The notes: generated by a model from the letters alone, not told the origin. 64,000 bases of DNA from Persicaria tinctoria (GCA_037127255.1 JBANSL010000013.1:64235688-64299687); one strand, 5' to 3'. Shown: positions 1 through 11,157, counted from the stretch's first letter. Numbers and translations: made by a program.

Positions 1-134
1 TCTTATTAGAATACTCTAAGAGTATGTTTTGAATAAAACTCATATAAGTAGCTAATAAAACCTTATATTAAATAATAAATTCTTATTATAATCCTATAAG
101 GGTATGTTTTTGAGGAAAACTCATATAAGTGTCT

Positions 135-197
135 AATATAAGGTTTTATTAGCTACTTATATGAGTTTTACTCAAAACATACTCTTATAGTATTATA
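135..197 (-). repeat. Inverted satellite monomer segment
   Basis: This 63-bp stretch reads as the reverse complement of the surrounding monomers: its minus strand carries ACTATAAGAGTATG, then TGAGTAAAACTCA, then TAGCTAATAAAACC in the usual order. The left side joins a 91-bp-type monomer after GTGTCTAAT. The right side resumes direct-orientation satellite at TTAACTAATAAATTC. It is the only orientation switch I noticed in the arrays. With the direct monomer at about 18-66 it could form a foldback. Confidence 0.85.
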
Positions 198-3100
198 TTA
201 ACTAATAAATTCTTATTAGAATGCTCTAAGAGTATGTTTTGAGTAAAACTCATATAAGTAGCTTATAATACCTTATATTAAGTAATAAATTCTTATTATA
301 ATACTATAAGAGTATGTTTTGAGTAAAACTCATATAAGTAGCTAATAAAACCTTATATTAAGTAACAAATTCTTACTATAATACTATGAGGGTATTTTTT
401 TTCAAGAAAACTCATATAAGTAACTAATAAAACCTTATATTACCTAATAAATTCTTATTAGAATACTCTAAAAGTATTTTTTGAGTAAAACTCATATAAG
501 TAGCTAATAAAACCTTATATTAAGTAATAAATTCTTATTTTAATACTATAAGAGTATGTTTTGAGTAAAAATCTTATAAGTAGCTAATAAAACCTTATAT
601 TAAGTAACAAATTCTTATTATAATACTATAAGGGTATGTTTTGAAGAAAACTCATATAAGTAACTAATAAAACCTTATATTAAGTAACTAATTCTTATTA
701 TAATACTATAAGGGTATGTTTTGAAGAAAACTCATATAAGTAACTAATAAAACCTTATATTACCTAATAAATTCTTATTAGAATACTCTAAAAGTATGTT
801 TTGAATAAAACTCATATAAGTAGCTAATAAAACCTTATATTAAGTAATAAATTCTTGTTATAATACTATAAGAGTATGTTTTGAGTAAAACTCATATAAG
901 TAGCTAATATAACCTTATATTAAGTAACAAATTCTTATTATAATACTATGAGGGTATGGTTTGAAGAAAACTCATATAAGTAACTAATAAAACCTTATAT
1001 TACCTAATAAATTCTTATTAGAATACTCTACAAGTATGTTTTGAGTAAAACTCATATAAGTAGCTAATAAAATCTTATATTAAGTAATAAATTCTTATTA
1101 TAATACTATAAGAGTATGTTTTGAGTAAAAATCATATAAGTAGCTAATAAAACCTTATATTAAGTAATAAATTCTTGATATAATACTATAAGAATATGTT
1201 TTGAGTAAAACTCATATAAGTAGCAAATAAAATCCTATATTAAGTAACAAATTCTTATTATAATACTATAAGGTTAAGTTTTGAAGAAAACTCATATAAG
1301 TAACTAATAAAACGTTATATTAACTAATAAATTCTTACTAGAATACTCTAAGAGTATGTTTTGAGTAAAACTCATATAAGTAGCCAATAAAACCTTATAT
1401 TAAGAAAAAAATTCTTATTATAATACTATAAGAGTATGTTTTGAGTAAAACTCATATAAGTAGCTAATATAACCTTATATTAAGTAACAAATTCTTATTA
1501 TAATACTATGAGGGTATGGTTTGAAGAAAACTCATATAAGTAACTAATAAAACCTTATATTACCTAATAAATTCTTATTAGAATACTCTACAAGTATGTT
1601 TTGAGTAAAACTCATATAAGTAGCTAATAAAATCTTATATTAAGTAATAAATTCTTATTATAATACTATAAGAGTATGGTTTGAGTAAAAATCATATAAG
1701 TAGCTAATAAAACCTTATATTAAGTAACAAATTCTTATTATAATACTATAAGGGTATGATTTGAAGAAAACTCATATAAGTAACTAATAAAACCTTATAT
1801 TACCTAATAAATTCTTATTAGAATACTCTAAAAGTTTGTTTTGAGTAAAACTCATATAAGTAGCTAATAAAATCTTATATTTAGTAATAAATTCTTATTA
1901 TAATACTATAAGAGTATGTTTTGAGTAAAAATCTTATAATTAGCTAATAAAACCTTATATTAAGTAACAAATTCTTATTATAATACTATAAGGGTATGTT
2001 TTGAAGAAAACTCATATAAGTAACTAATAAAACCTTATATTACCTAATAAATTCTTATTAGAATACTCTAAAAGTATGTTTTGAGTAAAACTCATATAAG
2101 TAGCTAATAAAACCTTATATTAAGAAATAAATTCTTGTTATAATACTATAAGAATATGTTTTGAGTAAAACTCATATAAGTAGCTAATAAAATCCTATAT
2201 TAAGTAACAAATTCTTATTATAATACTATAAGGTTAAGTTTTGAAGAAAACTCATATAAGTAACTAATAGAACGTTATATTAACTAATAAATTCTTATTA
2301 GAATACTCTAAGAGTACGTTTTGAGTAAAACTCATATAAGTAGCTAATAAAACCTTATATTAAGTAACTAATTCTTATTATAATACTATAAGGGTATGTT
2401 TTGAAGAAAACTCATATAAGTAACTAATAAAACCTTATATTACCTAATAAATTCATATTAGAATACTCTAAAGGTATGTTTTGAGTAAAACTCATATAAG
2501 TCGCTAAGAAAACCTTATATTAAGTAATAAATTCTTGTTATAATACTATAAGAATATGTTTTGAGTAAAACTCATATAAGTAGCTAATAAAACCTTGTAT
2601 TAAGTAACAAATTCTTATTATAATACTATTAGGGTATGATTTGAAGAAAACTCATATAAGTAACTAATAAAGCCTTATATTACCTAATAAATTCATATTA
2701 GAATACTCTAAAAGTATGTTTTGAGTAAAACTCATATAAGTAGCTAATAAAACCTTATATTAAGTAATAAATTCTTATTATAATACTATAAGAGTATGTT
2801 TTGAGTAAAAATCATATAAGTAGCTAATAAAACCTTATATTAAGTAACAAATTCTTATTATAATACTATAAGGTTAAGTTTTGAAGAAAACTCATATAAG
2901 TAACTAATTAAACGTTATATTAACTAATAAATTCTTATTATAATACTCTAAGAGTATGTTTTGAGTAAAACTCATATAAGTAGCTAATAAAACCTTATAT
3001 TAAGTAACTAATTCTTATTATAATACTATAAGGGTATGTTTTGAAGAAAACTCATATAAGTAACTAATAAAACCTTATATTACCTAATAAATTCTTATTA

Positions 3101-3349
3101 GAATACTCTTAAGGTATGTTTTGAGTAAAACTCATATAAGTCGCTAAGAAAACCTTATATTAAGTAATAAATTCTTGTTATAATACTATAAGAATATGTT
3201 TTGAGTAAAACTCATATAAGTAGCTAATAAAACCCTATATTAAGTAACAAATTCTTATTATAATAGTATAAGATTAAGTTTTGAAGAAAACTCATATAAG
3301 TAACTAATAAAACGTTATATTAACTAAGAAATTCTTATTAGAATACTCT

Positions 3350-3354
3350 AAGAG
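3350..3354 (+). repeat. Target site duplication of LTR element copy 1 (left)
   Basis: AAGAG immediately before the 5' TGTAAAGG end; the same AAGAG follows the 3' LTR at 14235-14239. Five bp is the usual size for Ty3/gypsy integration. Confidence 0.93.
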
Positions 3355-3533
3355 TGTAAAGGCTCAGATTTTCAAATCCTAATTTTTCGGAAAAAGGAAA
3401 TTAAAAATAAATTTAAATCGAATTAAAAGCTCGTTTAGCGGATTCCAACCGTAATATAAAATTTGACGAACGATTTCCATCCTTTTACCTCGAAAATTGA
3501 AAATAATTATCAGATGGCGATATCCTTGTCGAT

Positions 3534-3540
3534 TATAAAA
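3534..3540 (+). promoter_or_regulatory. Candidate TATA box, upstream LTR position
   Basis: TATAAAA about 180 bp into the LTR, just ahead of the CT-rich leader-like segment. If used, U3 would be short and R-U5 very long. The motif is common by chance in AT-rich DNA. Equivalent positions: 11337, 23165 and 30968. Confidence 0.25.
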
Positions 3541-3654
3541 ATCTAATTGCTCGAGAGAACGAGAGTCGGAGAAACTAACATTTAATAACTAATTTAAAGA
3601 TTCAAAATTCGCGTATTCAAGATTTAATTTCGGGTATTTGTTTACCCGGTTCCA

Positions 3655-4550
3655 CACACAATGTTCACCCACTCCCATCTCACTCACCATGCTCTTTCAA
3701 ATCCACACCCCTCTCCCCGTCATTCACCATTCACCATCATCACCCATCCCTCTTCGCCTCTTCGTTCATCATCATTCACCATCTCCTGCTCTCTTTTGTC
3801 TTTCACCATTCCACGCCACCACCATCACCACCCCGCAACACTCCTTCATCTCCGCCTTCACCATCGCCTTCTTCGTCACCGTTGTTCTTCATCGCCACCA
3901 CCACCGATTCCTCTTCCTCCACATTCCTCCTCCGTCCTTGTGAGCGCAGCAATAACAAGATCCATCGGAGGCACCACAAGCTGCAGCCACCACCAGTGGA
4001 CTCCAGCAACGCCACCAACAAAGTCGCCGCCCGATTCGATCGCGAACCAAACTTTCGGTGAGTCGTTCTCCTTCGTTTTCGATCCAAACCACCTTCGGAC
4101 TTTACCACCCTCCTCACCCATGTTCGACGTAGGTCCGACAAGCCATCGCGAGCCTCCGACGACGCCCAGACCTCCGATCGAAAGCTTCGAAGTCGCAGAC
4201 ACGTCGGTAAGCTCCTGAGCTTTCTATTCCTTCTTGATTCGAATTCTTGAATCCTTTCGATGCTTAGACTGACTGGGGGGTGAGCGAGAGCTGAGTGTGG
4301 GTAGTCGGGTGGGCTCGAGACCTCCGGCGAGAGCGTTTGAGTTGGTGTGAGCGAGCTGGGGCGAGAGCGGGAGCGGGCGAGGACTAGGATGAGCGGGCGA
4401 GCAGGAGACGCGAGCTGGGAGCGATGTCAAGCGTGGCAGGCGAGCTTGAGAGCGGGAGCACGAGACGGAGGCGACGTCGAGCAGCCATGGTCGGCGGGAA
4501 GCTTCATTTGAAGAATGAAGATGAAGCTGATGTGGCATACCATGTGGGGC
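3655..4550 (+). other. CT-rich then GA/GC-rich LTR core with doubtful open frame
   Basis: The plus strand changes sharply from AT-rich to CT-rich at about 3655 (CACCATCACC-like runs), then to GAGCGGGAGC-like purine/GC-rich sequence from about 4275 to 4480, before returning to AT-rich DNA. A 185-codon frame runs 3661-4218 and is rich in Ser, Pro, His and Thr with no recognisable domain. Two splice-donor-like sites, GGTGAGT near 4058 and GGTAAGC near 4206, sit in it. Such a frame is expected by chance in CT-rich DNA because stop codons are rare there. It could be a transcribed leader or a captured host 5'-exon fragment. Copies lie at 11458-12353, 23286-24181 and 31089-31984. Confidence 0.45.
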
Positions 4551-4565
4551 CACCTCCTGTTTTGT

Positions 4566-4573
4566 TATATATA
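4566..4573 (+). promoter_or_regulatory. Candidate TATA box, downstream LTR position
   Basis: TATATATA followed by GAACCGG, directly after the GC-rich core. It is the better match to a plant core promoter by context, but no transcript start is visible. An AATAAA at 4912-4917 could be a polyadenylation signal. Equivalent TATA positions: 12369, 24197 and 32000. Confidence 0.3.
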
Positions 4574-5727
4574 GAACCGGTTTGGGGATTATTTAGATGT
4601 GTTCGGTTCGGTTCGATATGGTTCGGGTTATCCGTTTATTATTTAACTAATTAACGGTAATTAAAATATATTATAATAGTAATTGAGGATTTAAAAGATA
4701 AATTATTATATTTTGGGAGAATTATAAGAGTTGATTTATTAAATAAAAATGGTCGGGATTTTAGGGGATTTGGAAATAATTTATAAAAGTGTTAAATAAA
4801 TGGTATTTAAAATATCATGTAATACTATTTGAGATTTAAAATATATTATTGGGACTTCAAGATTTATAAAGAATTTGGAAAAGAAGTTCAAGGTTGGAAA
4901 GTAATCTAACAAATAAATTAAAAAGGGAATTCGGCGAGTATTTTAAGGGTCGGAATACTTAACTATTTAACTGGGATTTGAAACGGTTTTGAAACTAACT
5001 TGGGAATAAGACTTATTCGATGACAAACTAGCATGATAATATGATCGTTTGACTAACGGTATGATATGTATGACTAATAGCATGATATTGTGGTGATTTT
5101 TAGAAGAGATTAAATATTCGATTCTGCTGATGATAATGATATATATCCTTATGGAAAGTATGAGTATGAAATAGTAATATGCGAATTTGGCTAAGTATGA
5201 TAGGGAGGTTATTTTAAGTTGATAAGTTGGCAAGTTATGATGAATGGTATGAGATAAGAGATGGTTGATCGTGATGAACTGAAAGTATGGTTGATGCGAG
5301 CTTGTTCTTTATCTGCTTGTATGAATGTGTGTTATATGTGTTCAGAGTGGCTAGAGACATATACTCAGTGTATTATCATTATGTACTTAGGTGATACTCT
5401 GTAATCGTGACTACTGTGTGTTGGATTCTTCTTTTGCCGATCTGCTAGCCAGGTAAGTACCTCCGGGGCTTACTCAGTAACCAGTACCTCCTGCCTGATG
5501 TGTCATATAGTATGTAGGTGTTGCATATGCATAAGAGCATGTCATGTAGTATCATGCTTAGGAATTGCATTTACGAATGAGCATCCTTATTCTGTATGCG
5601 TTTGAATACAGAACGGCCGTTATCTGTGAGTCCTAGAGTCCTTGCTAGGGTCATAGGGCAGCCCAGCTTCATCGGGTGTTGTCCTCCTCGAGTCATTTAT
5701 ATATATCACGAGATACGAGATGGGCAT

Positions 5728-5781
5728 GAGATATGATATGATGATGAGATATGATATGATGATGAGATTTGATATGATTAT
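5728..5781 (+). repeat. 18-bp tandem repeat in LTR (3 units)
   Basis: Three units of GAGATATGATATGATGAT start at 5728, 5746 and 5764; the last is diverged. Copies occur in the other LTRs at 13531, 25359 and 33162. The diverged relative at the right end of the window has an ATATC-type array at the corresponding place, so this spot is slippage-prone in the family. Confidence 0.8.
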
Positions 5782-6375
5782 AGCATCGAACTGGCCAGTC
5801 TCCACCTTGTCTGGAAGAGGGGTGGTGGTAAAAGAGGGATATACCGCTTGGTATTCGTTGTTAAGGCCTTCCTCAATATTCTGCACATATGAATTAGGAG
5901 CATGATAGTGTGGTTAATATTCCAGTACTACATGAAGGCATCCTTTATTCTAGGTATAGGCTTATTATATGTCCTCAGCGCGGTCAGAGGACCCGCAGGC
6001 GGACTCTTGGCCTGACTTGGTGGTATAGTTTCAGGTACCCGATACACTTCTTGATTTTGTGCTGTTATGACGAGGTCTATTCTTATGGCGGAGAGTGAGT
6101 GTTTGAAACCTGACTTCACCAGATTCATGCTTTTGGGATTTCTCCCTACTTACACTATGTTTTGACCCGGCTCTGCCGTGGCACTGGTTGTATCATTTTC
6201 TGAACTTATGCCCTTTGCATGATAAATGATTTTCCGCGTTGTAAACTTAGGACAGGTACAGGGGTTTACCCCGGGGTCTCCAACGGACCTTCCGGATTTG
6301 GGTGCGAAATCCTACTTTAAACTACAAATCTTCGGTTTCAAACCTTCAACCTGTACTCGGGGCGCAAGATCCCAA

Positions 6376-6423
6376 CGAGGGGTTTCATCCCTCGAAACGT
6401 AACTCGGGAATCATAATCCCGGG
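6376..6423 (+). promoter_or_regulatory. Paired U5-end hairpins beside the primer binding site
   Basis: Hairpin 1: CGAGGG (6376-6381), 7-nt loop, CCCTCG (6389-6394). Hairpin 2: CTCGGGA (6403-6409), 7-nt loop, TCCCGGG (6417-6423) with one G-U wobble in RNA. They are separated by 8 nt and end 12 nt before the primer binding site. The diverged relative at 63249-63296 keeps the same stem, loop and spacer lengths, with compensatory changes in both stems. This suggests selection on RNA structure, possibly in priming, packaging or integration (role inferred). Other copies: 14179-14226, 26007-26054, 33810-33857. Confidence 0.65.
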
Positions 6424-6435
6424 CCGTTACAAAGG

Positions 6436-6447
6436 TGGTATCAGAGC
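6436..6447 (+). promoter_or_regulatory. Primer binding site, initiator tRNA-Met
   Basis: TGGTATCAGAGC is the complement of the 3' end of plant initiator tRNA-Met, including its CCA, starting 5 nt after the LTR. Further partial complementarity follows (GAGGTTTTGCAATCC against the expected CAGGTTTCGATCC). Confidence 0.92.
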
Positions 6448-8700
6448 TGAGGTTTTGCAATCCGAGTACAATAGGTTGAAGAGGTTTTGAAAATCGCCTA
6501 ATGATTTCAAATGGTTTTGGAAAATGTTTTAAAATGGGCAAAATGAATTTAATTGGACTTAAAACCTAAAATGAATAAAGGGGAAATAATCTCGTGGGTA
6601 GAGACCCAAGCGGTAGACATCCCTTATGGATGTAGAATTCGGGGAATAGTAGGCAAAATACTAGCTTTTATTTACAGATGGGCCTAGAAGACTCCAAGGA
6701 ACACCACGGAGCTTGGAGTGTTGAGTTAGGAGGCCGTGAGGTTTTGCCCCTCCGGTCAGTCGTCCCTCGAAGGACGACATAGATCGTCTCTATGCTTACG
6801 TTTATATATGTACATATATGCAATTGAGCTCGAGGGCGATCCTCCTCGAAGAGGATCATATTAATATTGTTGATTGCTTCCGTGATGAGTGCTCTATTGT
6901 GCTTAGGATAACGAACTAATCAGTATGCCTTGACTTGAATGATGTGTTGAATAACTGTGCAAACGGGATAGTGGGAGAAAACCTTGTTTTTATGTAATCG
7001 GAATTCCTGTTTTGTCGAAATAACCCTTTCATAATTCAAATCCCCTGATGGTTCTGACTCTGTCATCCGCCCCACCAAAACATCTAGGCATGTTAGCAAG
7101 GGTCGAGAAGCATCCGCTCTCCTGTTTAGAGTCTTGTTTCGTATCCCACCATCGATGCTTCTATCGAGTCTCGTACCTGTGATTGGGGTCTTTCACGGGA
7201 AATTTGGGTCGGTCAACTAAATGCCTTCGGAAATCGTGTCAGATGTGAGGGTTACCTGAGTATGTTAGTGGGAGTGAGGATTTAAATCGTTTCGAGATAG
7301 AAGTGAGTTGTCTTATGGAGTCATCCCTTTCAATCCTCGTAATGGCCAACCATGTCTTCTTGTCACAAGAGTCTAAACACGAGTTCTACCCTCATCTCTC
7401 GGAAACGGCGTGAATGTCCTTGTGTCCTACCCAGCAAGTCATAATAGCGTCCCACGGGGAAACGAGGTGGTGAGTCGGTGATTGTCCTTAGAGAATTCTG
7501 TCAAGTTATAATGATAGCCTCTTTGTGATTTAATGACATGCTATATTGGTATAATTCAGCATGACTTTCCCGGTACATTGCATGGTTGCACTTATGAGTT
7601 GATGTATGTGTCTTATGTATTGAATTCCCATGATTATTGTCTCCCTATGAACTAGGTCCATGATAGTGTGTTCAACTCTCGTTGCATGTTTAAAACGTGA
7701 ATTGGATGACTTAGAATGCTAGATTAACCTAATTGGACCTCATTGGTTGTGTACATGTTTAATGAGTATTTCTAGTATCATGTAGGATATATACCTCCCA
7801 GTTATAGGCCCTCATATGATTGTGTGACGTCCTAGTCTTACTATGCGAATATGGTTGTATTAGCATGTTTGCCTCAATCCCGCAATATTATGACTTGCTT
7901 ATGTGTGTATCTAAATTGAGTGATAAGTCGTGCATATGATATCCTGTGATGTTTGCTAGGTCTTGCATAACTTATGCAACATATGTTCCATGTCAGTCTG
8001 TACATACATGTTCTTAGTCTGTCAAGCATGATTGGTGAATGAAATGATAAGTTGCTAGCTTGTTCTGCACACATATAATTAAAGATGATTATATGAAAAT
8101 GTTATTAATGCATAAATCGATATTCCTTGAGATAGGTGCATACTAGTGTGAAATAATGTGATGATATCTCTTGATTTTTATGTGTTTGCGTGCCATAATT
8201 ATAAGGGCATCGTTGTAACTCTCGGGTTGTGATCTTCTCCTTGGTCTCGTCATCCCTAGTCATGGTCCATGTCTGAACTCTTAAGGAAGTTGTGTCGTCC
8301 GCCCTTGTCTCTCCCATATCTTCGTAACTTCTAACCCTTCCAATCCTCCGATGAGCACCAACATGCAAGAAAGGACTGACGACCAAGTGGCACTATAGCG
8401 GCGCAACAGAAGTGTGATGGGTCCATGACCCATAGACCACAGGACTGACGTCGTCAAAAGTATACAAGGGACGAACACATTTGAAAGATGGTAGCCGCGT
8501 ACGTGATTCTCTCAGATGACTCAAGGAATGACGTTCTTAATTCAAATCGCGGATTCTTCTATACTAATCGAAATTGATGTTGTGTGATAGGCCTAGAACT
8601 GACATAATTGAATGTGTGATGACGGATGTGCTGAATTGGTAGCAATGATTGCCTGACTAACTTGTTTCTATGACGATGTGCCTTGGTGCTTGGTATACTG
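6448..8700 (+). other. Element interior, left part: no coding capacity seen
   Basis: About 2.25 kb of mixed-composition sequence between the primer binding site and a C-poor segment. The longest frames are under 100 codons, scattered and on the wrong strand, and none resembles gag. Nothing else is recognised. Identical sequence is present in copy 2 (26079-28331). Confidence 0.7.
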
Positions 8701-10440
8701 ACTTGCTGGTGAGTAGGTTATGGTTTATATGTATGGGAGTGCTTTCTTCTTGAGCTGGAGTCGTGAGATTCTTTGGTGAGACGGGTTGGAAAGTGGCAGG
8801 TGGATTAAGGTCCTCGGATTGGGTCATTGTTCATGTGAGATGGGGTGCAGAAATGATGCGTTAGCTTGGGTAGAGCCGAGTGAGTTGGGATGTGTCGAAG
8901 ATAGTGGTCCGTGAGTATAAATGAACTTCTAGGTAGGTCTTAGGTGAGCAGTGGGGCTAGTATGCCGAGATTTTGAGGTTGGGTGTGGGTAGAGGTAGTT
9001 AGGATAGTTCTAGAGGTGGATGGGCAAGCTAGGAGTTGATCGGGGGATTCTTGAAGGGAGGTGTTGTGAGACGGATTGGTGTGCTAAGGAAGGTGTCTAG
9101 ATTTCTATGAGCGGAATGTGGGCGGTGTCAAGGATGATCAATTAAGGAATGTCCGAGGAATCGTAGAATTTGGGACTGGGTGATGGGTGCTAAGAGTGGG
9201 GGCGATTTCGGTAAGGGGTGAGGTTGAGGAATTTCCTAGGAAAAGTAGTATGAGGTTGCTTGGGAAATTATCGATCCGGGATATTAGGTTGTTCATATCA
9301 GGGTTGTTCGTGTGATGAGTATTTGGGGGTTGTTTAGATAGGATTGGTTATGCTTGGGGAATTTATGAGTGAAAGATCTCTAGATGCGTTGTTGGAGGAT
9401 TTTGGCATAGGGAATGAATCGGGATTTATGAGTGGAGGTCATTGTGGCTATTAGGGTAATTGAGGATGTGAGATGAATCTTCGAGGAAAGGCTGGTAGCT
9501 ATGCAATGATGTAGTTTAGATTCCTAGTAAGACTGGGCTTAAGGTTGAGATAGAGAGATTATGAGTATGGATTTGGGAACTAGGCAAAGCATAAGGTATT
9601 AAGGACGCTAGAGGATAAGAGATTTTAGAAGGTTGGTAAAGTTGCGGTACTTAGGAAATTCGGACGATGATGTTATAGGAATTCGGTGAAAACGATGATT
9701 GGTACATAAGAGTTTAAGTGGTAGAGATTTCGAAGTTTAAGGAAGCATGATCTGAGGCAATTTGGGGAAACATGCGGAGTTGAGGGAACTAGTCGAGGTA
9801 GAGTATGCTAGGAAGAGGATCTAGAGTGGGTCGGCTTGATGGTCATGGTGATTCGTGGTTGGGAGTACCACTAGTTGGATTCTTAGAGGTGGATGGTTAG
9901 TGAGAGTGGTTAGTGGCGTGGGGAGTATGATTAAGTTAGCAAGGTGATTCACGATGTCTCTTTAGAAGATGATAGTCGAGTGAAAGGTAGGACTTTAGAT
10001 CGGGATGTCGAAGTGGATTGGCCCTTAGATGGCTTGATGGCATAGGAGTTGGGATACCTAGTAGTTGATTTGGGGTATTCGGCCTTGATTTCGAGTGGGT
10101 ATGAGACTAGAAAGGTTGTATGTGAGCAGGATGCAATGGTGTCTAGAACTAGTAGTGGTTTGGGGTGGTAGACCTCGGTGAATTTGATCTTAATGCAAGA
10201 GTTGATGGGTAGTGGTTGTGTCTTATCATGATTGATAGTTATAGGCAAGTTCTCTTGAGGATGTGATCTAGCGTACGCTTTACTTGGGGCCAAATGTGGT
10301 GCGAATTCTATGTTATAGACGATGTTGATTCTATGATGTATTGTCGTTGACAATAGTGAACTATTAGTACTAACATAGTTATCCCCTGAACTCGATGGAA
10401 TGCTAGTGTACGGAAGTACTTGGTTGTCTCTAATGTGATG
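8700..10440 (+). other. Element interior, C-poor G/T/A-rich segment
   Basis: The plus strand is strikingly poor in C and rich in GG and TGG/AGG words over about 1.7 kb (for example 8940-9080 and 9840-10060). The longest frame, 134 codons on the minus strand at 9949-10353, is an expected side effect of few G residues on that strand and has no recognisable domain. It may be decayed coding sequence or filler that preserves RNA length. Confidence 0.55.
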
Positions 10441-10458
10441 ACGCTTGGCAGTAGCATG

Positions 10459-10546
10459 AGTATGATGTGCTTACCTGATTGATATGATGTGCTTATCTGT
10501 TTGATATGACGGGTTTATCTGATTGATATGGTGTGTCACCTCTGTG
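10459..10546 (+). repeat. 22-bp minisatellite, about 4 units
   Basis: Units of the type GATATGATGTGCTTATCTGATT start near 10459, 10481, 10503 and 10525 with increasing divergence. The copy in element 2 is at 30090-30177. Confidence 0.75.
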
Positions 10547-11145
10547 AGATAATGTGATAAATCCTACCATGGACGATACGATGCTAGATATATTATATTA
10601 TACGACTGTACCTGACGTGTTTATGTGATGTTGTTAAACGTGAGATATGATTGCTATTATATATATGATCCTTGATGATAGAAATGATGGAAGCTGAAGT
10701 ATTGGAATTTGATTATGACTTGGAACCTAGGAAGAGAATATGGGATAAGCCCTTAGAGGCGGATGGTAGAATGAACTGAGAAGTTGGAAATGATTTTGGC
10801 TAACGTCGAACTTGAAATTTTGAATGGTGTTTCAAAAGAGACTAACTTGGATTTTAAGAAATTAATGTGACTCTAGTTTTCATTATAACGCCCCATGAAG
10901 TGGATACTTGTATTTGAGTTATGATATGGCCAAAGAGTCGGAGTATGGATGTGGTAGGGGCCCATATTACATTCTTACTACGGTCTATAGGAGATATTAT
11001 GATCACGACATCGGTACTGTGAGGATCTCATAGGGGCACTTATGAGATACTTACGGGATCAATGGCATGATCCTTGGACTCACTAATTTCAAACTTCATC
11101 TCCTATTTGAAAATGATTTTAGTCTCGGGGACGAGACTTGTTTTT
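10547..11145 (+). other. Element interior, 3' end with gypsy-like terminal segment
   Basis: About 600 bp of non-coding sequence. Its end (TCTCGGGGACGAGACTT, about 11122-11140) resembles the sequence between integrase and the 3' LTR in plant chromoviruses such as the Tekay/Del group. This is the best hint to the autonomous partner's family, but it is from memory and short. Confidence 0.4.
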
Positions 11146-11157
11146 AGAGGTGGATGA
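11146..11157 (+). promoter_or_regulatory. Polypurine tract of element copy 1
   Basis: AGAGGTGGATGA abuts the 3' LTR start. It is purine-rich with two T interruptions, an imperfect but correctly placed plus-strand primer. Confidence 0.7.

Larger units (their letters stand above)
1..3354 (+). repeat. 80-bp satellite array, left block
   Basis: Head-to-tail AT-rich monomers of about 80 bp: the CATATAAGTA motif recurs at 251 and 331 and onward at the same spacing. Three monomer types follow one another. Type A carries ACTCTAAGAG, type B carries ACTATAAGAG followed by TAAGTAACAAATTC, and type C carries TTGAAGAAAACTC and GTAACTAATAAAAC. The A-B-C order gives a 240-bp period, with local 160- and 320-bp steps (type C landmarks at 981, 1301, 1541, 1781, 2021, 2261, 2421). 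Type C comes in two forms, CCTTATATTACC and CGTTATATTAAC. No open frame of note. The block is cut at its right end by an LTR element. About 2580-3354 is paralogous to about 59880-60896, with a 240-bp length difference. Confidence 0.96.
3355..6431 (+). repeat. 5' LTR of element copy 1 (3,077 bp)
   Basis: Starts TGTAAAGGCTCAG and ends GGGCCGTTACA, with a 5-bp terminal inverted repeat TGTAA/TTACA. The same sequence recurs at 11158, 22986 and 30789; all four copies have the same length and I saw no difference in the stretches compared. Composition is layered: AT-rich start, CT-rich then GA/GC-rich core (about 3655-4550), AT-rich middle, mixed U5-like end. U3/R/U5 borders are not resolved. Confidence 0.94.

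Noticed and set aside
1..3354. CRISPR-like array of regular short repeats
   Set aside because: Repeats are contiguous ~80-bp units without unique spacers, in plant-type DNA with MITE and LTR elements; this is satellite DNA.
3661..4218. 185-codon open frame repeated four times (also at 11464, 23292, 31095)
   Set aside because: It lies wholly in a CT-rich LTR segment where stop codons are rare, has low-complexity Ser/Pro/His/Thr composition and no recognised domain, and overlaps equally long frames on the other strand. The fourfold conservation follows from the LTR copies being recent. Not called as a CDS.
6436..6470. tRNA gene near the primer binding site
   Set aside because: Only complementarity to the tRNA 3' end is present, with no cloverleaf or A/B boxes; it is a primer binding site.
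9949..10353. 134-codon minus-strand frame in the element interior (also 29580-29984)
   Set aside because: It sits in a strongly C-poor segment that lowers stop frequency on that strand, and has no recognisable gag, pol or host domain; it is antisense to the element.
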